NCBI GenBank assembly: GCA_032158295.1
Contig: CM063261.1
Location: forward strand, 124,001 to 188,000
DNA from: Pycnopodia helianthoides
Taxonomy: Eukaryota; Echinodermata; Asteroidea; Forcipulatida; Asteriidae
Direction: 5' to 3'
Length of the DNA: 64,000 nt
Every line of letters begins with the position of its first letter. Positions within the stretch are counted from its first letter, which is position 1. The translations under genes were made by a program, and so were the position numbers. Below are positions 34,401 through 58,493 of the stretch, in pieces. The notes under the pieces are model-generated. The model was not told the origin of the DNA. It worked only from the letters and a program-made list of their open reading frames with translations, and ran no database searches.

Positions 34401-37146
34401 ACCAGTTTGTTCATAAATTGGTTTGATTAAAAGTAAATGAACATTAGCGTGTACATTGACTGTAATCTTTTGCGTGGGATTATCTTAAATCTAAAAAACA
34501 AAAATAAAACTCGAGTGTATAACGTTCTTCTTATTTGAAGTGTTTGGCCGCGAGGGGCCTAACGAAGGTGTTTGACGTCAGAACGTCATTACAGTGGTTA
34601 TAATTTGGCCCCTGGCCAAAAATTGCCCACCATAAAAAGGGGTTAGTATGAAGGGAAGATCAGGAGTTATATTTTCCAAAACTACATTAGACCAATTAAT
34701 TGAAACGACCATGCTGGTTTCGATCGGGTGCAAAGGTGGTCAGATTTAGCCGATGGGTGAACCTTTAACACCCATAGTCAGAGTTCTTAATTTTGACGAG
34801 AGGGGAAAAACATCCAATTGGAATGTTTTTCGGCGAATGTTGGAAGACGACTTGTATGAGACAGTATGCGGTATTGGTGGTTTCTTTTGTACAAAAGTCA
34901 GGAAAATAGAAAGAAATTGTTTGTTTTGTAAATTAATTATTTACATTTACGTTTGCGTAAACTCAAAATTAGTGATTGTTATTTGGTACATTTTTTTCAC
35001 AAAGTGTATATATATATATTTTTTACAACCGGAGCATAATATGAGCGTTGAATATCAACGTTTTTACGTCTCTCTCAGATAATTAGCTATGGAAAATGGA
35101 AACTTGGGTAGTCACTTTAAGCTACCGTATTTTTACTTTCATATCTCAAACTTTCGTTGCCTAAATCTTTGTCGTATACCTCGCCTTCATTCAATCACTT
35201 TGAATGACGTTTTTTCTCCTCCAGCCTCGGTTTGAATACAGTATCTTGAACGGATGAAAATACATGGTTTCACCAGGCAAAACCAGTTATCCAAGAAGTT
35301 TCCCCCACCCATGTACTACTACTGCGACCAAAATTACTTTTAGTGAAATAAAAAATACCCTTTTACAATGTTAAGATCTTTATCGTTTCATGTCAACTTT
35401 TGTGAGGAGTGGGTCATGTGCGTAAACAAACACACCCCCACACACGCACAGACCTGTACAGGTGTCCTTCAACCTACTCCGTGCCCCCCATTGTGTAATA
35501 TTGAAATGCTGAGTTGCCAATAAACCCATTTTGAATTCCCCTGAATATGTTTGCTTGATTTATCTGGCTCCCTGTAAAGGCATTAAAATAGACAACATCC
35601 TTATCGCATTATAGATTAGTTCTACATGGAACGTAACTATGAAAGGGTTTTATAGCTAGCGTAATAACAAAACGCTTGTCAGAACTAGAACAGAGTTCAT
35701 AGTCCAATGTGTTTTTTTATGGTGGATATTTAGTTAAATGACTTGTCGAATTTCCTGCAGAAAGACACACACGAAAACAAAATACGGGAAACAAGAAAGA
35801 CAACAGACAAAACAGATTATAAACAAAAGACACGTGACGGTGATTGTTTTGGCATCGATTATTAGTAATAACTATAGAAAACCAATGATCGACTTTTAAA
35901 CTGAAAGCTTTAGTTTTTAACAATCATTGTGTGCCCGGAAGGCTTTTGTACGACTTTTTCCCGGGAACAAAGGTATACAGGCAATAATGGATCCTTTGAA
36001 AATAAAGTTGAATATGATTGTTGTATAATTGTTGCTAGAATTACTTCACAATAAGACACATTTTTCCATTCCCATGCGGATTTATCTTTCCTGCAATAAC
36101 TATGACTCTTTCACCCTCAGTTTTCTTGAAACACAATTATGGACAGTAATGACTTACGACCTGCTGCTGGTCACACTTTTTTACGCCCTTTCCCAATTGA
36201 TACAAGTGTCAATCCCGTGATATGTTTTCATTTGAATGTGCAACGATGTGCAAATGAATTGTCTTCAAAATAGTCAGTGCATACGCGCTGTCGTTTATGG
36301 ATACTTTTTGCTTACGTACAGTATGTTTTTGTACTAAGCACGAAGTTAGACCCAGGTCACAAATAATATAATTATATGAAGAGACTTGAACAATTTGTGT
36401 TTTTATTCATTAGGGCTGGTTTGATTTTACCTTTTCTCTCCTGCGCTGTTCGTGTAGGTACTCATGTAAAAGCCAAGGTTGTCTTCAATCAATGAGCCAG
36501 TGAAGGCTAGACTCCAGACATAGTCTCCTGCTGGAATCTCCTCCATCATCTCCATCACCCAAAACTCATTCAACTCAAAGCCAAACATCTTCACCACACC
36601 AAGAGGAGTTGATGACCCCTTGGGCTTGATCTCCGAAGAGGTGATTTCCATTTTTAAGATGTGAATGCGGGGGAATTTAATGGGCCCTGTTACTTTGATG
36701 TCCACGTCTACGGTGCCGGAGAATTCGCCGGTCGTAAGGTCCGGGTAGAGGAGGAGGTTGTAGTGTTCAGGGGAAACTTCGGCTGGGAGGCGCAGCTCGC
36801 ACCACTCGTCAAGGCACGGGGCAGGGGTGGTTGGTATTGGCTCTGTGGGTTTGGGCTCTGTGGGTTTGGGCTCTGTGGGCTTGGTGTCTGTCGGCTTTGG
36901 GGCAGCCGTTGTGAATGGCTTTGCAGTGATGGCACCCTTGGACGGAGTGTCACACTCAGGAAGTAGCCCAGCCATGAGCCCCACACCCGCCGCCAAAACG
37001 AGAGCAAGTACAACGAAGGCCACGATTTGACTCTTCCGGACGTAAATACCGGTTTTAGCATCAACGGAGGACTCGACGCTCAAGTAGCGGTCATCCGGAC
37101 CGTCCACCGAGTCTGTAAGTTCCCCATTCTTCGCACCTCTACCCAT
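16467..37146 (-). CDS. ENPEP: Glutamyl aminopeptidase-like M1 zinc metallopeptidase (type II membrane protein), 20 exons
   Basis: Exons in gene order: 36431-37146, 30482-30626, 29495-29632, 28684-28804, 28233-28387, 26798-26911, 25776-25910, 25210-25275, 24391-24456, 23962-24146, 23433-23515, 22567-22697, 21981-22036, 20762-20909, 20372-20445, 18997-19098, 18392-18562, 17608-17748, 17021-17102, 16467-16613. Every join is GT/AG and in frame, giving 991 residues. A short cytoplasmic tail precedes one membrane anchor (about 39-61), then a Thr/Pro/Lys stalk and an ectodomain that trims N-terminal residues from peptides. Zinc ligands are HELAH (420-424) and Glu443 in WLNEGFAS. Tyr506 is the transition-state tyrosine. 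His485 in SSHPIIV matches a His important in mammalian [23 protein letters not shown] and [10 protein letters not shown] fit ENPEP better than ANPEP. The exopeptidase motif reads GAMEH, not GAMEN. The start is the first ATG (37146); the frame extends 12 codons upstream without an ATG. Confidence 0.93.
17284..17548 (-). repeat. tRNA-headed SINE, family A copy
   Basis: On the minus strand the right-hand head reads as a degraded tRNA (GCTCAGTTGGTAG A-box region, GGTTCAAATCCC B-box). The body, read on the plus strand, contains GCCAGGGATCACACCCAAGT and ends with CACCACAAGGGAAACTAATT. Related copies are at 23690-23800 (head only), 51365-51645 and 58020-58265. This copy lies in an ENPEP intron. Confidence 0.8.
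17954..18322. repeat. 116-bp tandem repeat, about three copies
   Basis: CCAGCCTGCAATATGATAT recurs at 17981, 18097 and 18213, an exact 116-bp period. Each unit includes GTGGTGAATGCATCTACACA and TCCTACTGTCTGACCATTCA. Copies differ at only a few bases, so the array is young. It lies in an ENPEP intron. Confidence 0.9.
19300..19410 (+). repeat. tRNA-like SINE, family D copy
   Basis: The B-box-like CCGGTTCGAATCCCACC is followed by ATGGATCTTATA and CATAACTCTGCATATCTGTC. The body is shared with a second intronic copy at about 28960-29110 (ATGGATCTTATATTCATAAC, then TCTGTACACCTGTCATAA). Confidence 0.5.
19649..20334. repeat. 22-bp minisatellite, about 31 near-identical copies
   Basis: The unit is CACAACTCATCAAGTCATC plus AGG. 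It repeats without spacers for about 685 bases, with a few one- to three-base variants (for example CACAACATCATC). It lies in the ENPEP intron before exon 20372-20445. Because 22 is not a multiple of three and the unit has no stop in any frame, it makes long open frames with a 22-residue period. These are not genes. Confidence 0.95.
21085..21280 (-). repeat. tRNA-headed SINE, family B copy
   Basis: Read on the plus strand, the body has ATGTTCCATCCGAAGGACAA and CAAGTGCCACGTC. The tRNA-like end follows: GACTCAAACCCACACTCTTC (B-box side), then AACCGCTCAGCCAC (A-box side). It is related to the copies at 22978-23205, 27131-28172 (split) and 45770-45935. Confidence 0.65.
22145..22413. mobile_element. 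Small MITE with CAGGGCCCAATTT ends
   Basis: The left end CAGGGCCCAATTTCATAG and the right end, whose reverse complement starts CAGGGCCCAATTTGACAG, form terminal inverted repeats of about 23 bp with a few mismatches around a 269-bp element. Inside are several AGTAAGCA/TTAGCA words. Related partial copies occur near 4045-4110, 47147-47340 and 58990-59110. No target-site duplication could be confirmed. Confidence 0.7.
22978..23205 (-). repeat. tRNA-headed SINE, family B copy
   Basis: The body TTAACAATAAGGGTACTGGA, ACACACAGGACCTACGG and CCATCCAAAGGATGAAGCAA leads into GGGACTCAAACCCACACTCT and TGACCGCTCGGC. It is the most complete family B copy in the window, and lies in an ENPEP intron. Confidence 0.7.
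23690..23800 (-). repeat. tRNA-headed SINE, family A head
   Basis: On the minus strand GGCTAGATGGCTCAGTTGG and GTAGAGC form the tRNA-like 5' half. CTGCA and TGCAG pair as an anticodon stem with an eight-base loop, and GGATCAAATCC is the B-box region. The acceptor stem is imperfect and the flank matches the other family A copies, so this is a SINE and not a working tRNA gene. Confidence 0.7.
25405..25600 (+). repeat. Degenerate array of CTCTTTTCAGAACCA hairpin units
   Basis: About eight units resemble AGCTCTTTTCAGAACCACT or GGCTATTTTCAGAACCATT. Each can form a short stem (GGTTC/GAACC type) round a TTTTCA loop. The pattern resembles the metazoan histone mRNA 3' stem-loop (GGCTCTTTTCAGAGCC). 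No histone gene is nearby; the array lies in an ENPEP intron. Confidence 0.65.
26190..26300 (+). repeat. tRNA-headed SINE, family C copy
   Basis: TTTGAACTGGCCTTGTGGTC, TAGAGGATAAAACATTTGCT and GTTGTGGGCTTGAATATTACC show the same order as the copy at 11434-11570, but the A and B boxes are more decayed. Confidence 0.55.
26798..28387 (-). CDS. ENPEP: ENPEP catalytic exons 5 and 6 (GAMEH, HELAH and zinc-binding Glu)
   Basis: Exon 28233-28387 carries [13 protein letters not shown] (GAMEH codons at 28344-28358) and ends VVAHELAHQ (HELAH codons at 28236-28250). Exon 26798-26911 begins [19 protein letters not shown], with the third zinc ligand Glu at 26858-26860, 18 residues after the second His as in all M1 peptidases. 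The intron between them carries a SINE split by a hAT-like element. Confidence 0.93.
27131..27238 (-). repeat. SINE family B, first half (split by element 27239-28106)
   Basis: CTTCTCTTTACAATAAGTGT, ACTGGGTTGTTCTACATGCA and ACACACAGGACCTAG match the family B body at 22978. The sequence stops at ACAATTAT and resumes after the inserted element at 28107-28172 with ACAATTATGGTTAAGTGTCT and CGACCACTCGGC. Confidence 0.75.
27239..28106. mobile_element. hAT-like nonautonomous DNA transposon, 868 bp
   Basis: The ends are inverted repeats: AGGGCCAATGATTTTCCG at 27239-27256, and the reverse complement of 28089-28106, AGGGCCAGTGATTTTCCG (17 of 18 match). The element is flanked by a perfect 8-bp duplication, ACAATTAT, at 27231-27238 and 28107-28114. 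Eight-base duplications are typical of hAT superfamily elements. Subterminal TTCCGTTTCA/ATTCCG repeats recur near both ends. No transposase coding sequence was recognised inside. The element sits within a SINE in an ENPEP intron. Confidence 0.85.
28107..28172 (-). repeat. SINE family B, second half
   Basis: This segment continues the family B copy interrupted at 27238. It has AAGTGTCTCACTGGGAACAA and AACACTCGACCACTCGGCTA, the tRNA-like end of the family. Confidence 0.7.
28960..29110 (+). repeat. SINE, family D body
   Basis: GGTGCAACATGGATCTTATA, TTCATAACTCTGTACACCTG and a tail CGCTGTATAAATCTTAATCT are shared in order with the copy at 19300. The tRNA-like head is not recognisable here. Confidence 0.5.
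30093..30145. repeat. Short near-perfect hairpin
   Basis: AAATCTGGACAGTTCCATTT at 30093-30112 pairs with 30126-30145 at 19 of 20 positions across a 13-base loop. It lies in an ENPEP intron. It could be a tiny MITE relic or a microRNA-like hairpin. Confidence 0.6.
30885..31560 (+). pseudogene. CR1-like LINE reverse transcriptase relic (C-terminal part)
   Basis: Translated with frame jumps, the plus strand shows [65 protein letters not shown] and [10 protein letters not shown], then [13 protein letters not shown]. These match, in order, the C-terminal thumb and tail of CR1/jockey-type non-LTR reverse transcriptases. Several stops and frameshifts show it is dead. It lies in ENPEP intron 1, on the opposite strand to the gene. 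Confidence 0.75.
31633..32934. mobile_element. 1.3-kb element with 22-bp GC-rich terminal inverted repeats
   Basis: Bases 31633-31654 and the reverse complement of 32913-32934 agree at 21 of 22 positions, with the core AGGCGGCCGCCACTTT. No clear target-site duplication was found. Inside are A-rich sequence, a tRNA-like segment on the minus strand at 31949-32043 (CATAGCCGTGTGGGTTAAGG, GGTTCGAGTCTCGG) and an open frame of about 100 residues at 32594-32914 with no known relative. It lies in ENPEP intron 1. A nonautonomous DNA transposon is likely. Confidence 0.55.
31949..32043 (-). repeat. tRNA-like segment (SINE or tRNA relic)
   Basis: Minus-strand A-box-like TAGCCGTGTGGG and B-box GGTTCGAGTCTC are present, but an insertion-like stretch between them is too long for an ordinary tRNA, and the acceptor ends do not pair well. 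Confidence 0.45.
32935..36430. other. Remainder of ENPEP intron 1, no feature recognised
   Basis: This is AT-rich intron with a poly-G run near 33424-33433 and A-rich tracts near 33588-33640. The open frames of 60-110 residues (for example 34753-35082) show no domain or convincing splice context. Confidence 0.4.
36431..37146 (-). CDS. ENPEP: ENPEP exon 1: tail, membrane anchor, stalk and start of ectodomain
   Basis: The start ATG has a good context (A at -3, G at +4). The exon encodes [14 protein letters not shown] and a KSQ stop-transfer flank, then a hydrophobic helix ([20 protein letters not shown]). [15 protein letters not shown] stalk repeats follow, then the ectodomain begins at [20 protein letters not shown]. 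This is the usual signal-anchor arrangement of ENPEP and ANPEP. The donor AAG|GTAAAA leaves phase 2. Proline/threonine repeats such as these are often O-glycosylated. Confidence 0.92.
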
Positions 37147-40115
37147 GATTGAGGTTGGTGCAGACGTCAACTCGATCCACACTAACCTAATAAACTCCGA
37201 AGGTTGAAAGTCAAGTTTTAACGAAAGTTTGGAGAGACGTACGGAGTACTTGCTTGTGCCAAACCTACCCGATCAGTGAGGACACCGCTGCGAAACTTGT
37301 GGCGCAGTCCTTGGTGGGCAACGCGTGCATGGCACGCAACAGTACAGTCAAATCAACCGCAGACAAGACAAATCCTAGACTTGTCTCCTAGTCCCTTGGC
37401 GTTTAGCTTCCCCTAAACGTAAAATCTGGCTTATAACGAGAGTGCCACATTGAAAAGTGACCTTTCTATTCATCCAAGGAGTCAATGAAGTTTAAGGTAA
37501 AATCCCACGGGAAAAGGGCAAAATGTCACCTTTAAACGTGACCGTCCAAGTTGACAGTAGTTGCTTGTGAGTTTGTAGGTAGGCATTTCTGAAGGGAAAT
37601 GGGAAAAATATAAAATTAACTTCAGTGTAAACAAATCTGAATTTGAAGGGAAAGTACAGGTCACAAGCGCCACCAAAATATTGCGTACACTTCAGGAATT
37701 TAATATATGTAGTTCAGGACGCGGGAACGAAAGCACCGAGTACACGTAACCTGTAGCGTCACATGTTCACAAAAGATCCACAAAGCCTGGACTTCCTTCC
37801 TGCAGGCACGAATTGTACAGAGCCTAATGGAAGAAAACACAACATCTTTTCTTTTATAGAGATAGCGCTGTGTGAGTTTTGATACTGAATAAAGCTTTAC
37901 AAAAATGTAAAATTGTTCATAATTCTGACCAGTGTGGTATCTCGCGTGCCAGAAAATGCCCTGGAATGTACAATATCACTCTTTTTGTATTAACAAGGTT
38001 TGAGTGGTTTATGCAGTACAGGTCAACCCAGTGTCTTAAATCAATCAATGATTGAAATCTGAACCGAGGCACTTATGAAAACGTAGTCTGAACCCCGATT
38101 GGTAAAATGAACATCAGTATTCAATAATACAACTGCACACGAAGAACCAGACAACAGATGCACGATAAGCTGGGTGCAATATTCAAATAATCGTTAGCGT
38201 CGTCAATTTAATATCAGAGCGATATAATACTGACAACGACAAAACACAAAATCATGAAACGACTTCAACAAATCTATTTGTTCAATCCAAACTCTTTTTA
38301 TCTGTGCGAATTTAATCCGCGAGGTGTGGTCTCATTTATACAAACTGAACTTTAGTCTTGCTATCAAATTGTCGTTGCGTGCGATAACAAGTAGTGCTGA
38401 TAAAAACTTGTGCTATCACAATTCAAATATGTTTAACATATTACTGTAAGTATTCTATTTTTATTTTGTTTATTCTCGACACTAAAAAACTGACTGGACA
38501 AGAAGCATTACTGGGTAACCACTTGACTCTTCCCTTTATTTGTCTTTGTGAAGGGGTCACGTGAAATTGATTCCCACTCCCTACTGGTGGTTAACTTTGT
38601 TGGCTAGGACTTGGAGTTCAAAATAGGGTAATCTGTATTTTAATTTCAGTGGGGCATTACTGTGAAAGTATATCATTATAGTCTTCTACATTCTCATTGT
38701 GTTTTATAATTAGCCTAAATACAGTATCCGTAATAATGCTTTATGAGAACGAATAAAGCCCTTTATTTCGAGTGAACGAAACAAATTATTGTTTTTTTTA
38801 TTAGCTCAATTTTCTTTTTGACTGTCTCTTTCGGGGCTCCGAGTATAAAAAATAAAGAAGGGACACAAGAAAACCAAATGAGAAAGGCCCAGTGTCGCTT
38901 AAAAAATGCGCGTCTTATTGTCAGTCTGTCTTTCTGTCTGTCTTCTGTTCGTCTGTGTTTACAAGACAGACATTGTGGGGTGATTTATAGGTTGCAACTT
39001 GTGGGGTGTTTTGACATTGTGGGTTTCTCCACAATGTTTTTTAACAGGAAATATTAAAGAAAAGGGACAATAGAAAACACACTTGAGGAAAGCCCACAAT
39101 ATCACTGTACTAAACATGCATGTCCTTCTTCATCTGTCTTCATCTCTATTTTGTTTTGTCTAGTCGATGATTTCAGTTTTCTGTTTCGTTGTCCCGTGAT
39201 GAACGAAACAAATGCACACGGAGGCTTCCCATACCTATACAGTTGTTCGGATATATACTTCTTTAAAAACACCTGTATTCATTATTATTGAAAGCTGTTT
39301 AAATTTGTGACTGTATACGTTAACATTGAATATATTGATATTTCTATAATAAACTTTTTGATTTTAAAAATTTTTCATTAATGGATACCTATAATTTGTC
39401 AGAACACCGGTGCACTTTTGCAAAAATCAAACGGCATGTCGGGATTGATGGCTGCGGCTACGGATGTGGCTGTTGCTAAGGGTGTTGCTATGGGCCTCAA
39501 ATGCTTTAACACTTGTTCACGTGATGATCAAGCCAAAGCCACATCCGCGCATCGGACACGACCAAAGTCCGACTGATTATTTTTCTACCCAGAGAATGTC
39601 ATGGTCTGTTGATAGAGCGCCCTCTGTGGTTAAGATAAATTCTGTGTGATTTTAAGTACAAAACTGACGCAGTACAGATTATTCATTGGAAATTGATTGA
39701 TGTTGACTTCAATAAGATGCAGTGCTCGTTTAGCTTAACGCTTATCCGAATTCGTGTGCTACAAGTCCCGCAAGGGACATAATGATGAGAAAGAGAGAGA
39801 GGTGTTGGGGGGGGGGGGGGTGAGAAAGAGACCCCAAACAACAAACAAGCAAACAAACAAACATTCCAACACCCCAACAAACAAACCAACTTACGAAGAC
39901 ACTATTTGAGCTCTTAATTCCATGAGCTCAAAATCATTTCGTGAGCAGCTCGAAATGAATTTGTTCGCTCGAAATCATTTTGTGTGCTCGAAAGAACTCG
40001 AATTATTTTTACGTTTACCAGTAGGCCTACGTTAATATTTTTCTTTCTTCAACATATTTTCCCCTTAGGGGCTCCGTAGTGTGCCGATTTCGTCTTGGGG
40101 CGAATATGGAACTCA

Positions 40116-40503
40116 TTTAAAGGAACATTACAGAATTGGTTGTTGCTAACAAAACAGTTGCTGGCAGTGTAAGCACTTTATGTAATCCACCATATATATA
40201 AACTGACAAACCTGTAGAAGTTTGAGATCGATCGGCCATCTGGGTCACGAGAAAATAGTGAAAAAAACGATTACACATTTGCATGACATCATAATAGGTT
40301 CAACAAACGAATAAAACGCTCACTGAGCGATAAACTCCAATTGGAAAATTAGTTTATTCATTTCTCATCAAATATGGCATTTCAGACAGAAATATTTCAA
40401 GGGATGTTTTCTACTATCATCATCATTAGACCGTGTAAGTTTTATGTAAATCTGTGATCAAAAGTATATTTTACAATTACCAATTCTGTAATGTTCCTTT
40501 AAA
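40116..40503. mobile_element. MITE with perfect 25-bp terminal inverted repeats
   Basis: The left end TTTAAAGGAACATTACAGAA (continuing TTGGT) at 40116-40140 is an exact inverted match to 40479-40503. Because both ends read TTTAAA, the duplication could be TTAA (piggyBac-like) or TA. The 388-bp length and the absence of a coding frame fit a MITE. It lies between ENPEP and Pitx. Confidence 0.85.
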
Positions 40504-41089
40504 GAAACACTGTAAGATGTTGGGCATTTCTTTAAAAGTACATACCAGGCATAATTTAGTGGCAAGATTTGAAGGTTATGGCTTTTAGGGATTGTTAATA
40601 AATAGTCAATTATTGTGCATCATGGTTGTTGGCTTCCAATCTGTGGTATTTTGGTTATACTAGGCCCAAGAAATTGCCACAAGTTGCTTACATGCGTATA
40701 ATATAGCACCCTTTGTTGGGCAGCGTCTTTCTTTGATTTGCTTTCTAGACTTTGACTGAGAGACTTTGAAATATTGTTTGGTTATTTCTTAGCATTTAGC
40801 ATTGGTTGCAATAGAGACCTATTTTAGAGGGAATGCAACCCACGATTATTGATTAGCGCCCCCTCGTGAACGAAATAGAAGTAAAACGATTTTCCATGTT
40901 TTGACCGCACTCTTGTATTTTAATCGCCAAGATATATATTTTTTTTACATAAGATCGATCATTTCATTTAGGGCTGATAGATCATTAGGTGTACAGTTCT
41001 ACAGTCCCCAGCGCAACAAACCCCTTACTCAATGTTTGAAAAGTTCATCGTATTTGAATAATGATTGTCATGGCCAATGGTTCGGGCAA

Positions 41090-41440
41090 AAAGAACAAAA
41101 ACAAGAACCAGTACAGCAATAGTAACTACAAGAACAAGAACGAGAACGAGAACGAGAACGAGAACAAGAACGAGAACGAGAACGAGAATGAGAACAAAAA
41201 ACAAAAACGAAAACGAAAACGAAAAAAGAACAAGAACAAGAACAAAAACAAGAACAAAAACAAGAACAAGAACAAGAACAAGAACAGTGGAACATGAACA
41301 TGAACAAGAACTGGAACATGAACATGAACAAGAACAAAAACGGGAACTAGATTAAGAAGAACAAGAACAAGAATAGAACGAACAAAAAGAACAAAAAAGA
41401 ACAAAAAGAACAAAAAGAACAAACATAACGAGAACAATGA
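41090..41440. repeat. AACAAG/AACGAG hexanucleotide repeat tract
   Basis: About 350 bases are mostly AACAAG, AACGAG and AACAAA units with AACATG variants. All frames give Asn/Lys/Thr/Arg/Glu repeats and the opposite strand gives Phe/Leu/Cys/Ser repeats. None is a plausible protein. Confidence 0.9.
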
Positions 41441-42508
41441 GAACAACAATAAATCACCCATACAGTGGACCTATTGCGGAGAGATTATCAACATACAGAT
41501 TTGCTAAGCAACAATAAGATTTGCTCTTTAGTCATCATAGTTTCTAGTTCCTTTTTGGTAAATTTTGATAAGAGAATTACATTTTGTTAAGCAGTGTTTG
41601 TCTGCTAAGCAGAAATCAAAGCTGTACAATACTGTAATTAGCTCGTTGAATTTGTGCACCTTTCAAGTTCCTTGGTAACAAGGATAATTATAATAATGAA
41701 TATGCATATTTCAACGCCATGAAGCAATGCGATTGGTCTACATTGTTCGCCAATTCGCCCCACGCAGTGGTCATCAAAGATGGGTGACTTAATACTATTG
41801 TGTGTCTGTGTATGAACTTGAATGACAGTGAGCCATTCACAAAGACGATGTTGGGCAACCGAAGATTGGCCAAGACATGAACCCAAAGTGCAAGTGACCA
41901 CCGTAGATACGCATGAGCATACTGTGACTCGTTTCATTTCACGCATGCGCCCTCGCGCACTGCGAGCACGATGGCAGAAGCTGAATTAGTCAAAGAAGAA
42001 AAAATGGAGTCAAAGGGCTTTATAGAATTCCCAGTGAAGCTAATTTAAATCCAGATCATATGCTCATGTGTAAACCACTCGCATGCTGCCCGAATCTCTT
42101 ATACTTTTTTTCACTTTGAAAATCGGTAGCCTACGAAAGGGTCTTGTGTTCCAAAAAAGAGGGTATTTTTTCAGATGAAACTGACCGACTGTGGTTCAGC
42201 CCCTTCGCGTTAGAACGGCACTGATGAAACGGTACTCACACGCACGCACGTGCACGCCGTGGAGCTGATAACTCAATTTACAAACGCAAAGTTGGTGTAG
42301 TGTTTGGATTTGGCGCAGTGGGCTTGACGGGCTAGCGGGGGTTTAAGTGCTGAGCCTCGGCCCATGAGTTGGCTCTTTATCCCTCGGCTTTCGTCCTTCC
42401 CTCGTTTTCCATCGAGCCGGCTAAGCCGGGGGAAGCTGGTGGTTTGAAGTCCCCCTAATCTTGCTTGATCATCTAGGCACCGAGTTTGTGTGGGCTATTG
42501 GCAATACT

Positions 42509-57158
<14,650 letters not shown>

Positions 57159-57576
57159 TACCAACACAAGTCTCTATTAGGACTATTCCATTGTACTCGT
57201 AGCTGGAAGGAGAGAGGCGTGTATTTCAGACGATGGCATCTTTAGGCCTCCGTAGGAGCCATTAAAAGACGGTTGGCATAGAGAAGCCTGCGTCATTTTT
57301 AAGGTGGACTTGGGTTAGAGTCCAACTTCACCCAGCGCCAACGCTGTTCGATGTAACCAGTATTCAGAGAACCTGACTACACTATTCTAGGCTAGAGTAA
57401 TGTAGACTCCTTTACAGGCTGAAACCTATTGTATTTATTTTTCTTTATCACAATTTTTTCTTTCACCAATAACGAATGCTAACTGTTATGGTATAAAAAG
57501 AGGCCATACTTTTAAAATTTTCTAATGGTTTGATTTCACTGATTTAAATCAGAGAAATCCAAATAGATGCACTTTT

Positions 57577-57582
57577 AATAAA
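57577..57582 (+). promoter_or_regulatory. Candidate Pitx polyadenylation signal
   Basis: AATAAA lies 419 bases after the Pitx stop codon, within TTTTAATAAAAAGC. It is a plausible end for a short 3' UTR. Vertebrate PITX2 3' UTRs are longer, so later sites may also be used. Confidence 0.4.
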
Positions 57583-58019
57583 AAGCTTTTCCTTTTAAGG
57601 GTTGTGACTGAATGAAGCGTCTTGGGTTAAGGCTACTGGGGTTCAGTGATCCGGTCGTAGCCTCTGCCGAAACCACAAATCGGACACAAACACACAAATT
57701 GAAAGTTCAAGTATCGAAACACTGGTATCGATTATTAGCACCTACCACCATCTTGGTATAGTCCGAAACGCACACCGTGTCAATGCAATATAGGTGATAT
57801 GAACAATGTCTGGCTATTATAACATAGTCGTTGTTTGGCGCGAAAAACGCAATCCATTGAAAGAAAAACAAAACAGATCCGCCCACTGATATCATTTCTT
57901 TACGTGTCGAATCCGTGTTATGGATCGGAATGTAACAGAAAGTAAAAATCACAAGGGAAACAGGAAACTGACTGGGTATTAAATTTCAAATAATTTTGGG
58001 TTGAACTAAAAAAGAATGT

Positions 58020-58265
58020 ATAAAGGCACTCTACCAACTGAGCTATCTAGTCCTAATGTTGGCGGTCTCCCTATTTTGTCAATATCTTTGTTCAGGGGTG
58101 CCAGTCAGAAGCCATTTAACATGTAACTGCCGTTTAGCCAGGGATCACACCCAAGTTTACGATACAGCCTGCTGGGAAGCAGCAGCAGAGAGATCACCTT
58201 CAGGGGATGTGTCTTTTTATTTAAAATATCAATTAATAAACCACAAGGGAAACTGACTGGGTCTG
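58020..58265 (-). repeat. tRNA-headed SINE, family A copy with internal deletion
   Basis: The head keeps CTCTACCAACTGAGCTATCT but lacks the B-box half seen in other copies. The body GCCAGGGATCACACCCAAGT to CCACAAGGGAAACTGACTGG is intact. CAAGGGAAACAGGAAACTGA at 57951 may be the tail of another fragment of the same family. Confidence 0.8.
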
Positions 58266-58421
58266 TTTGAATTTTTGTGCGTGGATAGAACAATTAAATA
58301 TTGAAACATGTGAAATAGACTGGTTCCATTGATATGGATGGTGTTAAAATCATACAGCTATAGGAAGATGGCCACGGTGTAAATTATAATGGTGTACTTT
58401 TAGAGAAACTGATACACTTAC

Positions 58422-58493
58422 TTGTATCCATGTCAAGCGTGGCAGGCCAGTCTTGGTCCCCAAGCAGGCTCCCTAGACCCTCGTAGGCGGTAG
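58422..58493 (-). CDS. Weak candidate exon, unrecognised
   Basis: The minus strand has a possible acceptor (CATGTTTCAG) and a strong donor (ACAA|GTAAGTG) around 72 bases that read openly as TAYEGLGSLLGDQDWPATLD then MDT, phase 1 in and out. No family is recognised and no neighbouring exon was found. It may be chance or noncoding. Confidence 0.15.

Larger units (their letters stand above)
37147..42508. other. Intergenic region between the divergent ENPEP and Pitx genes
   Basis: This 5.4-kb interval must contain both 5' UTRs and promoters, but no TATA or initiator was confidently placed. It contains the MITE at 40116-40503, poly-G near 39808-39820, a short cluster of GCTCGAAATCATTT(C/T)GTG repeats at 39900-40000 and the hexamer tract at 41090-41440. 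A 25-codon open frame (MAEAELVKEEKMESKGFIEF...) begins at 41971 in fair context, but has no recognised homologue. Confidence 0.45.

Noticed and set aside
37147..37182. ENPEP start 12 codons upstream (WIELTSAPTSI...)
   Set aside because: That frame begins with GTG, not ATG. The first ATG in the frame is at 37146 and has a good initiation context.
41061..41461. Lys/Asn, Arg/Thr and Phe/Leu/Cys repeat open frames on both strands
   Set aside because: Simple hexanucleotide repeat; every frame is open and none resembles a protein.
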